NCBI GenBank assembly: GCA_964194845.1
Contig: CAXMNX010000005.1
Coordinates: 1-64,000, forward strand
Source: CAXMNX01 sp964194845
Lineage (GTDB): Bacteria > Pseudomonadota > Alphaproteobacteria > Rhodobacterales > Rhodobacteraceae
DNA length: 64,000 nucleotides
Direction: 5' to 3'
The notes beneath the pieces are model-generated. The model was not told the DNA's origin, did not search any database, and saw nothing but the letters and a program-made list of their open reading frames with translations. Made by a program: the position numbers and the translations under genes. This document shows, piece by piece, positions 6,814 through 15,856 of the stretch (position 1 is the stretch's first letter; each line of letters begins with the position of its first letter).

Positions 6814-8571
6814 CTAATTATCTTCGAAAGGGTCCCATTCGTCTTCGACCTCGGCCAGCGCGTCGCTGGCGGCCGTGGTTGCAATCTCGTCCGGCGTCTT
6901 CAAATCACCAATATTCGCACCTGGAAAGGCCGCCAGAATTGCCGCGACCAGCGGATGGCCACTGGCCTCGGCGCGCAAGGCCAGCTTTTCGGCATCGCGG
7001 GCCTCGGTGATAGTGGGCGCGCCGCCTTCGGTCACAACGGACACCGCCCAGCGAACACCGGTCCAGCTAAGCAGTCGCGCGCCAAGGCGTTGCGACAGAT
7101 CCGGCGCGGCGGTTGGCGCAGGTTCAAATTCGAGCCGGCCCGGTTGATAGCTGACCAGCCGCACGCCGCCTTCAATTTCGACCAGCAGTTTCACATCGCG
7201 GTTCGCGCGGATCAGATCCACAACGTGTTGAAATGTCGGGAACCGGGCAAGCGCGCTGTCGGGTGCCTGGGCCAGTGCGGTTTGGCTGCCCGAAGCGGAT
7301 ACGCCCCCGCCTGAGGTCATCGCTGTCTGCCGGTCGGCGACGGCTGTTGTCCCTGCGGTTGCCCTGGGTGCAGGTGCGCCGCCGCCGCCAGAAGGAGGTG
7401 GCGGCGTGGCATCCTTAAGTTTGGCGACCAGATCGCCGGGTGTGGGAAGCTCGGCCACATGCGTCATGCGGATCACCGCCATTTCGGCGGCCATCATCGC
7501 GTTGGGTGCCAATGACACTTCTTCCAGCGCTTTCAGGCACATCTGCCACATCCGCGCCAGCACCGGCATCGGCAGTTTTTCGGCCATCCCAATTCCGCGC
7601 GCGCGTTCATCCGGGCCGACCGTTGGGTCGTCGGCGGCTTCGGGCGTTATGCGGATCACGCTGATCCAGTGCGTTATTTCGGCCAGATCGCGCAACACCG
7701 CCAGGGGGTCGGCACCATCGGCATACTGCGCGCTAAGTTCGGTCAGCGCGCCTGCGGCATCGCCGGACATGATCATGTCGAAAAGATCCATAACCCGGCC
7801 CCGGTCGGCCAGACCAAGCATCGCGCGAACCTGTTCGACCGTGGGTTCCCCGGCACCGTGACTGATGGCCTGATCCAAAAGCGACTGGGCATCGCGGGCC
7901 GATCCTTCGGCAGCGCGGGTGATCAGCGCCAAAGCCTCGTCGGATAATTCGGCCTTTTCAGCCGCCGCAATCTTGCGCAGAAGCGCGATCATCACTTCGG
8001 GCTCGATCCGGCGAAGATCGAAGCGCTGGCAGCGGCTAAGGACGGTGACCGGGACCTTGCGGATTTCGGTGGTGGCGAAGATAAATTTCACATGCGCGGG
8101 CGGTTCTTCCAGCGTTTTCAGAAGCGCATTGAATGCGTTGGTCGAAAGCATGTGAACTTCGTCGATGATGTAGATCTTAAAGCGCGCGCTGGCCGCGCGA
8201 TAGGCAACACTGTCGATAATCTCGCGGATGTCATTGACGCCGGTGCGGCTGGCGGCGTCCATCTCCAGAACGTCGACGTGTCGGCCTGCGGTGATTGAAA
8301 CGCAGTTTTCACACACGCCACAGGGGTCGGTTGTGGGGCCGCCTGTTCCGTCCGGTCCGATGCAGTTCATGCCCTTGGCAATGATCCGCGCGGTGGTGGT
8401 TTTGCCGGTGCCGCGGATGCCGGTCATGATAAAGGCCTGGGCAATCCGGTCAGCTTCGAACGCGTTTTTCAACGTTCGCACCATGGCATCCTGACCGACA
8501 AGATCGGCAAAGGTCTCGGGCCGGTATTTCCGGGCCAGAACCTGATAGCCGGTGTCGGTGGTGTCGCTCAT
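6814..8571 (-). CDS. dnaX: DNA polymerase III subunits gamma/tau
   Basis: A 585-residue clamp-loader ATPase. Visible: YQVLARKYRPETFADLVGQ, Walker A GIRGTGKTTTARIIAKGMNC, the zinc module CGVCENC, DEVHMLS (Walker B), SRCQRFDLRR (Arg finger), a Pro/Gly/Ala-rich linker near residue 400, and the tau C-terminal domain. The frame extends to 8676, but MSDTTDTGYQVLARKYRPE at 8571 is the family start. No A-rich slippery heptamer was seen, so a gamma form by frameshifting is not supported. It is the first gene of dnaX-ybaB-recR. Confidence 0.96.
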   Translation of the reverse strand: MSDTTDTGYQVLARKYRPETFADLVGQDAMVRTLKNAFEADRIAQAFIMTGIRGTGKTTTARIIAKGMNCIGPDGTGGPTTDPCGVCENCVSITAGRHVDVLEMDAASRTGVNDIREIIDSVAYRAASARFKIYIIDEVHMLSTNAFNALLKTLEEPPAHVKFIFATTEIRKVPVTVLSRCQRFDLRRIEPEVMIALLRKIAAAEKAELSDEALALITRAAEGSARDAQSLLDQAISHGAGEPTVEQVRAMLGLADRGRVMDLFDMIMSGDAAGALTELSAQYADGADPLAVLRDLAEITHWISVIRITPEAADDPTVGPDERARGIGMAEKLPMPVLARMWQMCLKALEEVSLAPNAMMAAEMAVIRMTHVAELPTPGDLVAKLKDATPPPPSGGGGAPAPRATAGTTAVADRQTAMTSGGGVSASGSQTALAQAPDSALARFPTFQHVVDLIRANRDVKLLVEIEGGVRLVSYQPGRLEFEPAPTAAPDLSQRLGARLLSWTGVRWAVSVVTEGGAPTITEARDAEKLALRAEASGHPLVAAILAAFPGANIGDLKTPDEIATTAASDALAEVEDEWDPFEDN

Positions 8572-8726
8572 GAGCCTCGCGCGGATAGGTGACCCACCGA
8601 CACTAAACCGCCCGGCCGTGAGGGTCCACCGCCCGACGTGACGATATTTGCCGAAATCGTTGGAGTGCCCCGGCATTGCAGTAGTAGGTTGTGGCAGGAA
8701 CTTGATGCGTGGCGGTGGAAGGCGAA

Positions 8727-9236
8727 ATGGCTGAATGGAGTGTCAGCGAATTGCAATGCGGCGATGGCTGGTTAGGGATCGCGCCGATCCCTGGCCGACG
8801 CGGTGACTTTCTCGCCGACTTCGCGAGGTTGGTTCGGTGGCGGCCATCGCTGGTCCTGACCATGGTGTCCGATGCCGAGCTTCGGCGGGTCGGGGCGGAA
8901 ACCATAAGCGAAGACTTCGCGGCACTGGGCATTGGCTGGCACCACCTGCCGGTCAGCGATCTCGGCGCTGCGTCGCAGGAGATTGCGGCGCTGTGGGCCG
9001 ATGCCTCGGGCGATGCGCACCGCGCACTTGAGGGCGGCGGGAAGGTTTTGGCGCATTGCTATGGCGGGTGCGGGCGGTCGGGGATGGCTTTGATGAGATT
9101 GATGGTCGAGGCTGGAGAAGACGCGGATCCAGCACTGGAACGGCTGCGCGCGGCGCGGCCCTGCGCCGTTGAAACCGAAAGCCAGCGGGCCTGGGCTGCG
9201 ATCCCGATGTTCGAACGGCTGGGGTGGACGCAATGA
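8727..9236 (+). CDS. Protein-tyrosine/dual-specificity phosphatase
   Basis: A 169-residue protein with the cysteine phosphatase signature HCYGGCGRSG (Cys111 to Arg117, the C-x5-R loop) and a plausible general-acid Asp78 in PVSDLG. The overall size fits a compact dual-specificity or cyclin-dependent-kinase-inhibitor-3-like phosphatase. The substrate is unknown. The start is taken at the ATG after GGAAGGCGAA; an in-frame GTG at 8709 is an alternative. It overlaps the next gene by ATGA, so the two are probably translated together. It is divergent from dnaX. Confidence 0.82.
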   Translation: MAEWSVSELQCGDGWLGIAPIPGRRGDFLADFARLVRWRPSLVLTMVSDAELRRVGAETISEDFAALGIGWHHLPVSDLGAASQEIAALWADASGDAHRALEGGGKVLAHCYGGCGRSGMALMRLMVEAGEDADPALERLRAARPCAVETESQRAWAAIPMFERLGWTQ

Positions 9237-9550
9237 ACAAGCCGTCTGACAGTGTGCGGTTCGTCTTTACCGCACTTTACGCCGGATGGGTGATCGTCTT
9301 TGCCTATGCCTTTGTCGCCTATGTGCGTGCGCCTTACGAGGGTGCCGGATTTCCCGACGGGCTGAACAAACCGGCGGTGTTTCTGGGCTGGCAGGGGATC
9401 GCGGGCGTGTTGGCGTTTGCGGTTTTTGGCGTCTCACGGCTGTGGCCACGCGGGGCCAGTGCGCGAACGCTTGGCGCGGTGCCACTGATCGTTGCTGTGG
9501 TTTTGGCTGCTGGCGTGGTGGGGTTCGTTGTCTGGGCAGAAAGCGCTTAG
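9233..9550 (+). CDS. Small membrane protein, unknown function
   Basis: A 105-residue protein with three predicted membrane helices: VFTALYAGWVIVFAYAFVAY near the N-terminus, FLGWQGIAGVLAFAVFGVS in the middle and AVPLIVAVVLAAGVVGFVV at the end. I recognise no family. The ATG overlaps the stop of the phosphatase gene (ATGA), implying coupling. The stop codon abuts the 110-bp palindromic repeat. An in-frame upstream GTG at 9224 exists but is less likely. Confidence 0.75.
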   Translation: MNKPSDSVRFVFTALYAGWVIVFAYAFVAYVRAPYEGAGFPDGLNKPAVFLGWQGIAGVLAFAVFGVSRLWPRGASARTLGAVPLIVAVVLAAGVVGFVVWAESA

Positions 9551-9660
9551 AGCGGATTGCGCCAATAATGAATGAAAATTCGCTGCCTCTCGATTAGCAT
9601 TCTGCTGATTTCGAACGCAAATTTCAATGCACTTTGGTTCATTTAAAGGCGCAATCCGCT
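9551..9660 (+). repeat. 110-bp palindromic repeat, copy A
   Basis: Perfect 13-bp terminal inverted repeats (AGCGGATTGCGCC and GGCGCAATCCGCT) bound a 110-bp element whose core reads TTCGCTG, then ATTAGCATTCTGCTGAT, then TTCGAACGCAAAT. Homologous elements of exactly the same length lie at 15747-15856 (same orientation) and 55163-55272 (inverted). It fills the whole gap between the 9233 gene and the rsgA stop. It has no coding capacity; it looks like a MITE- or ERIC-type element. Confidence 0.85.
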
Positions 9661-10682
9661 TAGTTGCCCCGTTTCGCCTTCTTTTCATTCACAACCTTGC
9701 GGATCATTTTACCAAAGCCTTTGCCGCGTGCGCGCGCTTGCGCGATGGATTCGGAGTTTCGAATATCCTCGGCCCTGAGCTTTTGCCAGCGGCGAAATCT
9801 GTCAGGGTCAATCGAGCCTTCCTGAAGTGCTGCCTGCACACTGCAACCGGGTTCGGTATCGTGCGCGCAATCGGAAAATTTGCAGGTCGCGGTAAGGTCT
9901 TCGATGTCGGCAAAAACCGCCTCGATGCCCGCACCCACGTCAGACAGCCGAAGTGCGCGCATCCCCGGCGTGTCGATCAGCCAGCCCCCGGCCAACGTCC
10001 GAACCAGCGATCGCGACGTTGTTGTGTGCCTGCCCTTCGCGTCGCCTTCGCGGGTGCTTTGTGTGGCGGCTGGCTCTTCGGTCAGGCTATTGCGAATGGT
10101 TGTCTTGCCAACGCCTGACGAGCCGACCAGCGCCAAGGTGTCGCCTGCGCGGCACCATGCGTGCAGTCGCTTAACCTCCAGCGGATCGGTGGCGTCGATG
10201 GCGATTGCGGTCAGCAGCGGCGACAGGCGCTCGGCCCGGTGAATGTAGTCGTCCGGGTCGTCGGTTTGGTCCGCCTTGGTCAGCACGACCAGCGGCAGGC
10301 AATCGGCCTCGGCGGCCAGTATCAGATACCGCTCGATACGTGCTTCGTTGAAGTCGGCGTTGCACGATGTGACGATGCCCAAAGTGGTGACATTGGCGGC
10401 GATCAGTTGCTCGCGTGCGTCGGTTCCGGGGGCGCGGCGCTTCAGGCTGCTTTGCCGGTCGAAGATGTGGGTAACAACACCGCCTTCGGCGGTAACCCAG
10501 TCGCCCACCGCAAGCGTGCCAGTGCCGCCCGGAGCATCAAGCGTGACCGTGCCTTCGGGGGACATGGCGGTGACCGCAGCCCGGTGAACTTCAGCAATGC
10601 GGAGGGGATTGGTGGTTTCAGCGTCGGCCTGGTGCGCGAAATGCGCGGTCCAGCCGAGGTCAGCGTAGGTGAGTTTGGTCAT
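9660..10682 (-). CDS. rsgA: Ribosome small-subunit GTPase RsgA
   Basis: A 340-residue circularly permuted GTPase: an N-terminal OB fold (GTLAVGDWVTAE), then G4 (VLTKAD) before G1 (GSSGVGKTTI) and G3 (DTPGMR), and a C-terminal zinc knuckle (CKFSDCAHDTEPGCSVQ) with a basic tail ending KKAKRGN. RsgA checks late 30S subunit assembly. Its last base belongs to the repeat at 9551-9660. The SRP RNA lies upstream on the same strand. Confidence 0.95.
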   Translation of the reverse strand: MTKLTYADLGWTAHFAHQADAETTNPLRIAEVHRAAVTAMSPEGTVTLDAPGGTGTLAVGDWVTAEGGVVTHIFDRQSSLKRRAPGTDAREQLIAANVTTLGIVTSCNADFNEARIERYLILAAEADCLPLVVLTKADQTDDPDDYIHRAERLSPLLTAIAIDATDPLEVKRLHAWCRAGDTLALVGSSGVGKTTIRNSLTEEPAATQSTREGDAKGRHTTTSRSLVRTLAGGWLIDTPGMRALRLSDVGAGIEAVFADIEDLTATCKFSDCAHDTEPGCSVQAALQEGSIDPDRFRRWQKLRAEDIRNSESIAQARARGKGFGKMIRKVVNEKKAKRGN

Positions 10683-10821
10683 TTTATGATTGCCCTGAAC
10701 GAGAGAATTCGGTCACGAGCGCGGATCGCGTGTGACATCGTCGCGGGCCAAATGCGGGCACTACCCGCGCGCGGCCCTCAAGCATCCAACAATGACCACA
10801 AAACCTCCGTCAGGTATTCAG

Positions 10822-10922
10822 GTGAGAGGCTGGACAACGACCCAAGCGGGGCTCGTTACGGCTGCTTCCTTCCGGATCTGACCGGGTTGGCGAGGCGCCT
10901 GCCCGCGCCAACCTCTCGGGCA
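10822..10922 (-). ncRNA. ffs: Signal recognition particle RNA (small bacterial 4.5S type)
   Basis: The minus strand carries the universally conserved SRP domain IV core GGTCAGATCCGGAAGGAAGC followed by AGCCGTAACG. The ends pair as CCGAGAGG with GCCTCTC, giving a single long hairpin of about 100 nucleotides. This RNA binds Ffh and targets nascent membrane proteins. The exact ends are estimated from the pairing. Confidence 0.92.
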
Positions 10923-11114
10923 TTGATCTAATATCCGGGTCGCAGATTCGCAAGGCCGGAGCGATGTGTGCAGCGGTTTGATAAATTAGCCGCATGTCTG
11001 GCGCGATTTGCGAGTGCATTGTCGCAATTTGTTGGGTATTCCGGCGGGAATCAGACGCGGAGCACAGCACTTGATCCAAAATAAACGCACGGTCCTTGTT
11101 GCCGAGGGCATGTA

Positions 11115-12095
11115 TTGACCCGCCCGTTCCTACTCGATCACAACTGGGCTGCGCTGATGGGTGGGCTTGGATTGCGCGCGGCAGATATCCTGCGCGCCGC
11201 TGACTTGCCCGGCGATCTTTTTGCCCGACCGCGGCCAAAGTTGCCGCCCGATGAATTTTTCCGTCTTTGGAGTGCGTGGAGCACGGCAGTTGGCGGCGAT
11301 GCACCGGGCCTTGTGATGGGTCAGGCAATATCGCCGGACGTTTTCAGCCCGCCGCTTTTTGCCGCGCTTTCCAGCCCGGACCTGGTGGTCGCGACCGCGC
11401 GGCTGTCGCAATACAAGCCGCTGACCGGGCCGCTGGTACTTGAGGCGCACGATCTGGCTGGCGGTCTTGAGCTGACATACGGGCCAGAGCCGGGCATTGA
11501 ATTGCCAGACCAGTTTGTCGCGGCAGAGCTGGTTTTCCTGGTGCATTTGGCGCGGTTGGCGACGCGGGAAGAAATACGCCCGATCGCGGTCGAGATGCGG
11601 CGGCCACCGGAAAGCGGGGCTTATGCCAAATTTTTCGGTCACCGTCTTCGGCAGGGTCCGTTTGATCGCGTGGTGTTTTCACCCAAGGATGCGCGGCGGG
11701 CCTTCGTTTCGGCCAGCCCGGCGTTGTTCGCGGCGTTCGAGCCGGACCTACGGCTTCGGCTGGACGAACTGGCTGAAAGTGCCAAGGTTTCCGAGCGCGT
11801 TCGCGCGTCGCTGATCGAGGCGCTGCCTAGCGGTCAGGGCGATGTAAATAACGTGGCGCAGCGGTTGGGAATGAGCCCTCGAACCTTGCAACGGAAACTC
11901 GGTGCGGAAGATACTGGCTTTCAATCCGAGCTTCAGGATATTCGCGCCCGATTGGCGAAAACCTATCTTCTGGGCACCGATCTCGCGAGCGCCGAGGTTG
12001 CGTTTCTGCTTGGTTATGACGACCCGAACTCGTTCATTCGCGCATTCCACGACTGGACAGGCACGACGCCCAAAGCGATGCGGCGGGCGGGATAG
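11115..12095 (+). CDS. AraC family transcriptional regulator
   Basis: A 326-residue protein. The N-terminal 'arabinose-binding-like' domain (about residues 10-195) is of the type found in OruR/ArgR-like AraC members. The C-terminal pair of helix-turn-helices includes 'VNNVAQRLGMSPRTLQRKL' and the second-HTH hallmark VAFLLGYDDPNSFIRAFHDWTG with TPKAMRR. The start is TTG with GAGG seven bases upstream; no in-frame ATG or GTG gives a full domain. The target is unknown: its neighbours are the SRP RNA and CpdB. A 10-bp hairpin follows. Confidence 0.9.
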   Translation: MTRPFLLDHNWAALMGGLGLRAADILRAADLPGDLFARPRPKLPPDEFFRLWSAWSTAVGGDAPGLVMGQAISPDVFSPPLFAALSSPDLVVATARLSQYKPLTGPLVLEAHDLAGGLELTYGPEPGIELPDQFVAAELVFLVHLARLATREEIRPIAVEMRRPPESGAYAKFFGHRLRQGPFDRVVFSPKDARRAFVSASPALFAAFEPDLRLRLDELAESAKVSERVRASLIEALPSGQGDVNNVAQRLGMSPRTLQRKLGAEDTGFQSELQDIRARLAKTYLLGTDLASAEVAFLLGYDDPNSFIRAFHDWTGTTPKAMRRAG

Positions 12096-12111
12096 AATGT
12101 CGGTTGTTAGA

Positions 12112-12137
12112 GCAGCGCGCCGGTGACGGCGCGCTGC
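12112..12137. terminator. Hairpin between convergent genes
   Basis: GCAGCGCGCC (12112-12121) pairs perfectly with GGCGCGCTGC (12128-12137) around a GGTGAC loop, centrally placed between the convergent AraC and cpdB stops. There is no long T run on either side, so terminator function is inferred. Confidence 0.55.
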
Positions 12138-12144
12138 ATTCCAA

Positions 12145-14121
12145 CTAGAGCTTCAGTCGATAGAGCGCAAACCCGTCTGCGCCGTCACCGGCTGGTGTGA
12201 TTTCCACACCTTTCAGGTCGTCGATATAGTCGGTCGCTTTTGGTCCGGATTCGAACAGAACGGTGGTGTTCTCCAAAGGCGAGAATTTCCAGTTCGCGTC
12301 CGCCGAAGGCTGGATAGTGCCCTGTTCGACGATGTATCGCACGATCACATCGCGGTTGGTGTCGGGGGCTTCGAAGATGATCGTGGAACCATCGGCACCC
12401 GGGAACGAGCCACCACCGCTGGCGCGGTAATTGTTTGTGGCGATCACGAACTCCATGTCATCGGTCACCGGCGCGCCACTGAAAGACAGGTTCTTGATCC
12501 GATTCGCATCCGGGTTCAAATCCTCGCCCTTGGGCCCGTACTTCGAAGGTTGGCTGAGGTCGATTTCGTAAGAGACGCCGTCCATCACGTCGTAATTGTA
12601 AGACGGGAATGCCGGGTTCAGAAGCACGGTGTCGTTTGAACCCGGCTCGACCTGATTGAAAATACCTGCCGACCGTTCAAGCCAGTCACGAACTTCGGCA
12701 CCGCTGATCTTCACCGCGCGAACTGTGTTCGGATAAAGATACAAGTCCGCGACGTTTTTGATCGCGATATCTCCGGCAGGAACGTCGGTGTAGTAGTCAG
12801 GCCCGCCACGACCGCCGGCCTTAAATGGTGCTGCCGCTGAAAGGATCGGGATACCCTCGTAAGCCGTGCCTTTCATCATCTCTTCGATATACCACTTCTG
12901 GGCAATCGAAACGATCTGAACCGAGGGGTCATCGGCGACAAGCGCGAAATAGCTGTGCAGCGGTGCTGCGGTTTTGCCGACACCGCGGCGAACATAAGCC
13001 AGCGTCGCTTCGTGATCAGCGGCGGTTGCGTCCAGAACGCTTTGCTCGCTTTCGACCAATGCGGTTATCGAGCGGTCTTCGTTCCGCTTCGAAATTGGCC
13101 GTGTTTCGACGGCGGTGTTCACAACCCGCCATTCGCCGCCGTCGCGTTCCAGCATCAGATCGATAACACCAAGGTGCGAGCCCCAGAAACCACCCATCGT
13201 CGCGGGCTTGCCGTGTATCAGGCCCTTTTCGGCATCGACGGCGGCATAATCGGCAAACGTCGGTGATGGGAACACGAGGTGATTGTGGCCGGTCAATAGC
13301 GCGTCAATTCCATCGACAGCGGCCAGTGGCACGCTGGCGTTTTCCATGCCATCGCTTTCGTCCGCAGACCCGATGCCCGAATGCGAAAGTGCGATGATGA
13401 TGTCAGCGCCTTCTTCGCGCATTTGTGGCACATAGGCGCGCGCGGACTGAAGGATGTCGCGAGTGGTTACGTTGCCTTCTAAGTGTTTGCGGTCCCAATT
13501 CAAAATCTGGGGTGGGACAAATCCAATGAGGCCGACTTTGATCGCGTGCTCCTCGCCAGCGCCGTCTTTCAGCGTCCGGTTCAGGATCACATATGGCTTG
13601 ATCAGCGTTGTGTCCTTGGTGGGGTCCGCGCCTTCGGATTTTACAACGTTGGCAGATACGATCGGGAAGTCGGCACCTGCGAGCGATTTCAAAAGGAAAT
13701 CGAGGCCATAGTTGAACTCATGGTTGCCAAGCGTCGAGGCCTCAAAGCCAATCGTGTTCAATGCTGTAATGACCGGGTGCATGTCGCCTTCCTTCATGCC
13801 CCGCTCGAAAGCGATGTAGTCGCCCATCGGGTTGCCCTGAAGGAAGTCGCCGTTATCGAGCAAAAGCGAGTTTGTGGCTTCTGAACGAATGCTGGCGATA
13901 TGCGCGGCGGTGCGGGCAAGGCCGATGGTGTCGCGCGCTTTGTCGGAATAGTAATCATACGGCCAGACGTGGACGTGAAGATCGGTGGTTTCCATGATCC
14001 GCAGATGCGCCTGCCCGGCGGCGGCGCGGGCGGAAAACGGATGCACGGCAATCAAAGACGCGCCAGCAGTGGTGGCAAGGAATGAACGCCGGCTCATCGC
14101 CGGTCCGATCGAACGTGGCAT
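12145..14121 (-). CDS. cpdB: 2',3'-cyclic-nucleotide 2'-phosphodiesterase/3'-nucleotidase, periplasmic
   Basis: A 658-residue protein. Its N-terminus has a twin-arginine type signal (MSRRSFLATTAGASLIAVHP). The metallophosphatase domain shows ETTDLHVHVWPYDYY, LLDNGDFLQGNPMGDY, LGNHEFNYGLD, ALSHSGIG and TGHNHLVFP, the metal-ligand blocks of the 5'-nucleotidase superfamily. The C-terminal substrate domain includes NNYRASGGGSFPGA. It hydrolyses 2',3'-cyclic nucleotides and 3'-nucleotides, the products of RNA breakdown such as those of RNase T2. The start at 14121 has GGAGAG upstream. Confidence 0.93.
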   Translation of the reverse strand: MPRSIGPAMSRRSFLATTAGASLIAVHPFSARAAAGQAHLRIMETTDLHVHVWPYDYYSDKARDTIGLARTAAHIASIRSEATNSLLLDNGDFLQGNPMGDYIAFERGMKEGDMHPVITALNTIGFEASTLGNHEFNYGLDFLLKSLAGADFPIVSANVVKSEGADPTKDTTLIKPYVILNRTLKDGAGEEHAIKVGLIGFVPPQILNWDRKHLEGNVTTRDILQSARAYVPQMREEGADIIIALSHSGIGSADESDGMENASVPLAAVDGIDALLTGHNHLVFPSPTFADYAAVDAEKGLIHGKPATMGGFWGSHLGVIDLMLERDGGEWRVVNTAVETRPISKRNEDRSITALVESEQSVLDATAADHEATLAYVRRGVGKTAAPLHSYFALVADDPSVQIVSIAQKWYIEEMMKGTAYEGIPILSAAAPFKAGGRGGPDYYTDVPAGDIAIKNVADLYLYPNTVRAVKISGAEVRDWLERSAGIFNQVEPGSNDTVLLNPAFPSYNYDVMDGVSYEIDLSQPSKYGPKGEDLNPDANRIKNLSFSGAPVTDDMEFVIATNNYRASGGGSFPGADGSTIIFEAPDTNRDVIVRYIVEQGTIQPSADANWKFSPLENTTVLFESGPKATDYIDDLKGVEITPAGDGADGFALYRLKL

Positions 14122-14314
14122 AATTCTCTCCAAGAATTTTCGTATTTATCCTTCAATGGGACCATGAATTTGTCGCGATACCTAGCCTAAAAACCAGGGT
14201 CACAGGTTAGGCCGCAGATCCGCGTGTGCAACCCACTGAATTTGGTGAGGCTTTGAACATTTGCGAAGTTCGCCCTGTCGTGGCATTTGGGCCGGGGCAA
14301 CTGGCGACAGGTAA

Positions 14315-15277
14315 ATGAAAAGCGCAGAATCGGTTACATTTGGCGGGTCCGGGCTGGACCGAGCGGCGGAGCTTCGAAGCCAGCCGGACGCCCTGGCGAA
14401 ACTGGCCGCAGGTCCATCGTCGGGCGTGCTGCCGGTCTGGCGCGGCAAGCCGCTTTTGGATGGCGAAACGCGCGCGCCGGTTTGGCTGCCATTTGATCAT
14501 GCCGTTTTGGCCCTGGCGATTGAAGCGCCGATTTTTCTGGGGCTCGACAATGGTGTCGCACGGTTTGCGCAGGACATTTCCGGCTGGGAGCCGGCTGATA
14601 CCGCCGATACCGTGGGCGCGTTTTCCGACCCTTCCGAGCAAGCGCATCCGGCCTTGCCCGCGTCGCAGGTTTTTGGCGAACTTCGCGTGAATATGACCCG
14701 CCTGACGCCGCGCGATGCCGAGCTTGTGGCGACCGCGAAAGCGATACTTGCGTGGCACGACAGTCATGGGTTTTGCGCGAAGTGCGGTGCCAAAAGCCGC
14801 GTGGCCGAGGCGGGGTGGCAGCGGCGGTGCGACGCTTGCGGCGCGATGCACTTTCCGCGCACCGATCCGGTTGTGATCATGTTGATAACGCAGGGCAATT
14901 CGGTTCTGGTCGGGCGCAGCCCGGACTGGCCCGCGGGCATGTATTCGCTACTTGCTGGCTTTGTCGAACCCGGCGAGACCATCGAAGCCGCCGTGCGACG
15001 AGAAACCTTTGAGGAGGCGGGCATTATCGTCGGTGACGTCGAATACCTTTCTTCGCAGCCCTGGCCGTTCCCTTCGTCATTGATGTTTGGATGCCGCGGG
15101 CTAGCCTTGAGCCGCGATCTGAAAATTGACCCCAAGGAGATTGAAGACGCGCTTTGGGTGACCAAAGAACGGATGATGGAGGCGCTGACCGGTTCCGATC
15201 CTGACTTAAAGGCGGCCCGCAAAGGCTCTATCGCGCGGTTCCTGATCGAGAACTGGCTTGCCGATACGCTCGACTAA
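14315..15277 (+). CDS. nudC: NADH pyrophosphatase / decapping Nudix hydrolase NudC
   Basis: A 320-residue protein with an N-terminal NudC-specific domain, a four-cysteine zinc ribbon (C154, C157, C172, C175), the Nudix box GFVEPGETIEAAVRRETFEE (about 215-237) and the NADH-specific SQPWPFP motif at 247-253. It cleaves NAD(H) to NMN(H) plus AMP and removes NAD caps from RNA. Divergent from cpdB; followed 15 bases later by an SRPBCC gene. Confidence 0.95.
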   Translation: MKSAESVTFGGSGLDRAAELRSQPDALAKLAAGPSSGVLPVWRGKPLLDGETRAPVWLPFDHAVLALAIEAPIFLGLDNGVARFAQDISGWEPADTADTVGAFSDPSEQAHPALPASQVFGELRVNMTRLTPRDAELVATAKAILAWHDSHGFCAKCGAKSRVAEAGWQRRCDACGAMHFPRTDPVVIMLITQGNSVLVGRSPDWPAGMYSLLAGFVEPGETIEAAVRRETFEEAGIIVGDVEYLSSQPWPFPSSLMFGCRGLALSRDLKIDPKEIEDALWVTKERMMEALTGSDPDLKAARKGSIARFLIENWLADTLD

Positions 15278-15292
15278 GCGCAATCAGGGGGT

Positions 15293-15748
15293 ATGAAGCT
15301 TTCCACGCGCGAAGATATCGAAGCTCCGATCGGCGACGTTTATGATGCCGTGATCGATTTCGATGGTTTCGAGCGTCAGATGCTTCGTCGCGGGATCGAC
15401 GTCGCGCGCGACGAAAATTGCCCGCCGCCGAATATCGGTGCGCGCTGGCAGGCAAAGGTCAAATGGCGAAGCAGGCAGCATGACGTCGAGGCAGAACTTG
15501 TCGCGGTCGATCCGGGCACCAGTTACGCCATAGAAAGCCGCGGCGCGGGCGTTGTGTGTCTGGCTGTGATCGATCTGGTTCCGCTATCCAAGGCCCGAAC
15601 CCGGCTCCTGGTTTCAATGGACCTGAAACCGACGACGCTGTCGTCGCGACTGTTTATCCAGACCTTGAAACTGACCAAAGGTTCGTTGACGAAGCGGTTC
15701 AAGCAGCGCGTCGCAAGCTTCGCTGAAACGATTACTTCAGACGACTAG
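15293..15748 (+). CDS. SRPBCC (START-like) family protein
   Basis: A 151-residue protein opening MKLSTREDIEAPIGDVYDAV, the usual start of SRPBCC/polyketide-cyclase-like ligand-binding folds, with FDGFERQMLRRGIDV next and a helix near the C-terminus. These proteins bind hydrophobic ligands in a deep pocket; the ligand is unknown. It is probably co-transcribed with nudC. Its stop codon abuts repeat copy B. Confidence 0.8.
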   Translation: MKLSTREDIEAPIGDVYDAVIDFDGFERQMLRRGIDVARDENCPPPNIGARWQAKVKWRSRQHDVEAELVAVDPGTSYAIESRGAGVVCLAVIDLVPLSKARTRLLVSMDLKPTTLSSRLFIQTLKLTKGSLTKRFKQRVASFAETITSDD

Positions 15749-15856
15749 CGCGTTTTGCGTTCACTTTGAATCAAATTTCGCTGCCTCGCCATCAGCATCC
15801 TGCTTATTTCGAACGCAAATTTGATGCACGACATCTCATTGAAAACGCAAACCGCT
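15747..15856 (+). repeat. 110-bp palindromic repeat, copy B
   Basis: Exactly 110 bp between AGCG and CGCT ends, with imperfect terminal inverted repeats (AGCGCGTTTTGCGTT against AACGCAAACCGCT). The core TTCGCTGCCTCGCCATCAGC, then ATCCTGCTTATTTCGAACGC, matches copy A in the same orientation and copy C in inverse. It bridges the stops of two convergent genes. Confidence 0.85.

Noticed and set aside
6814..8571. Programmed frameshift producing a gamma form of DnaX
   Set aside because: No A-rich slippery heptamer with a following stem was seen near residue 400.
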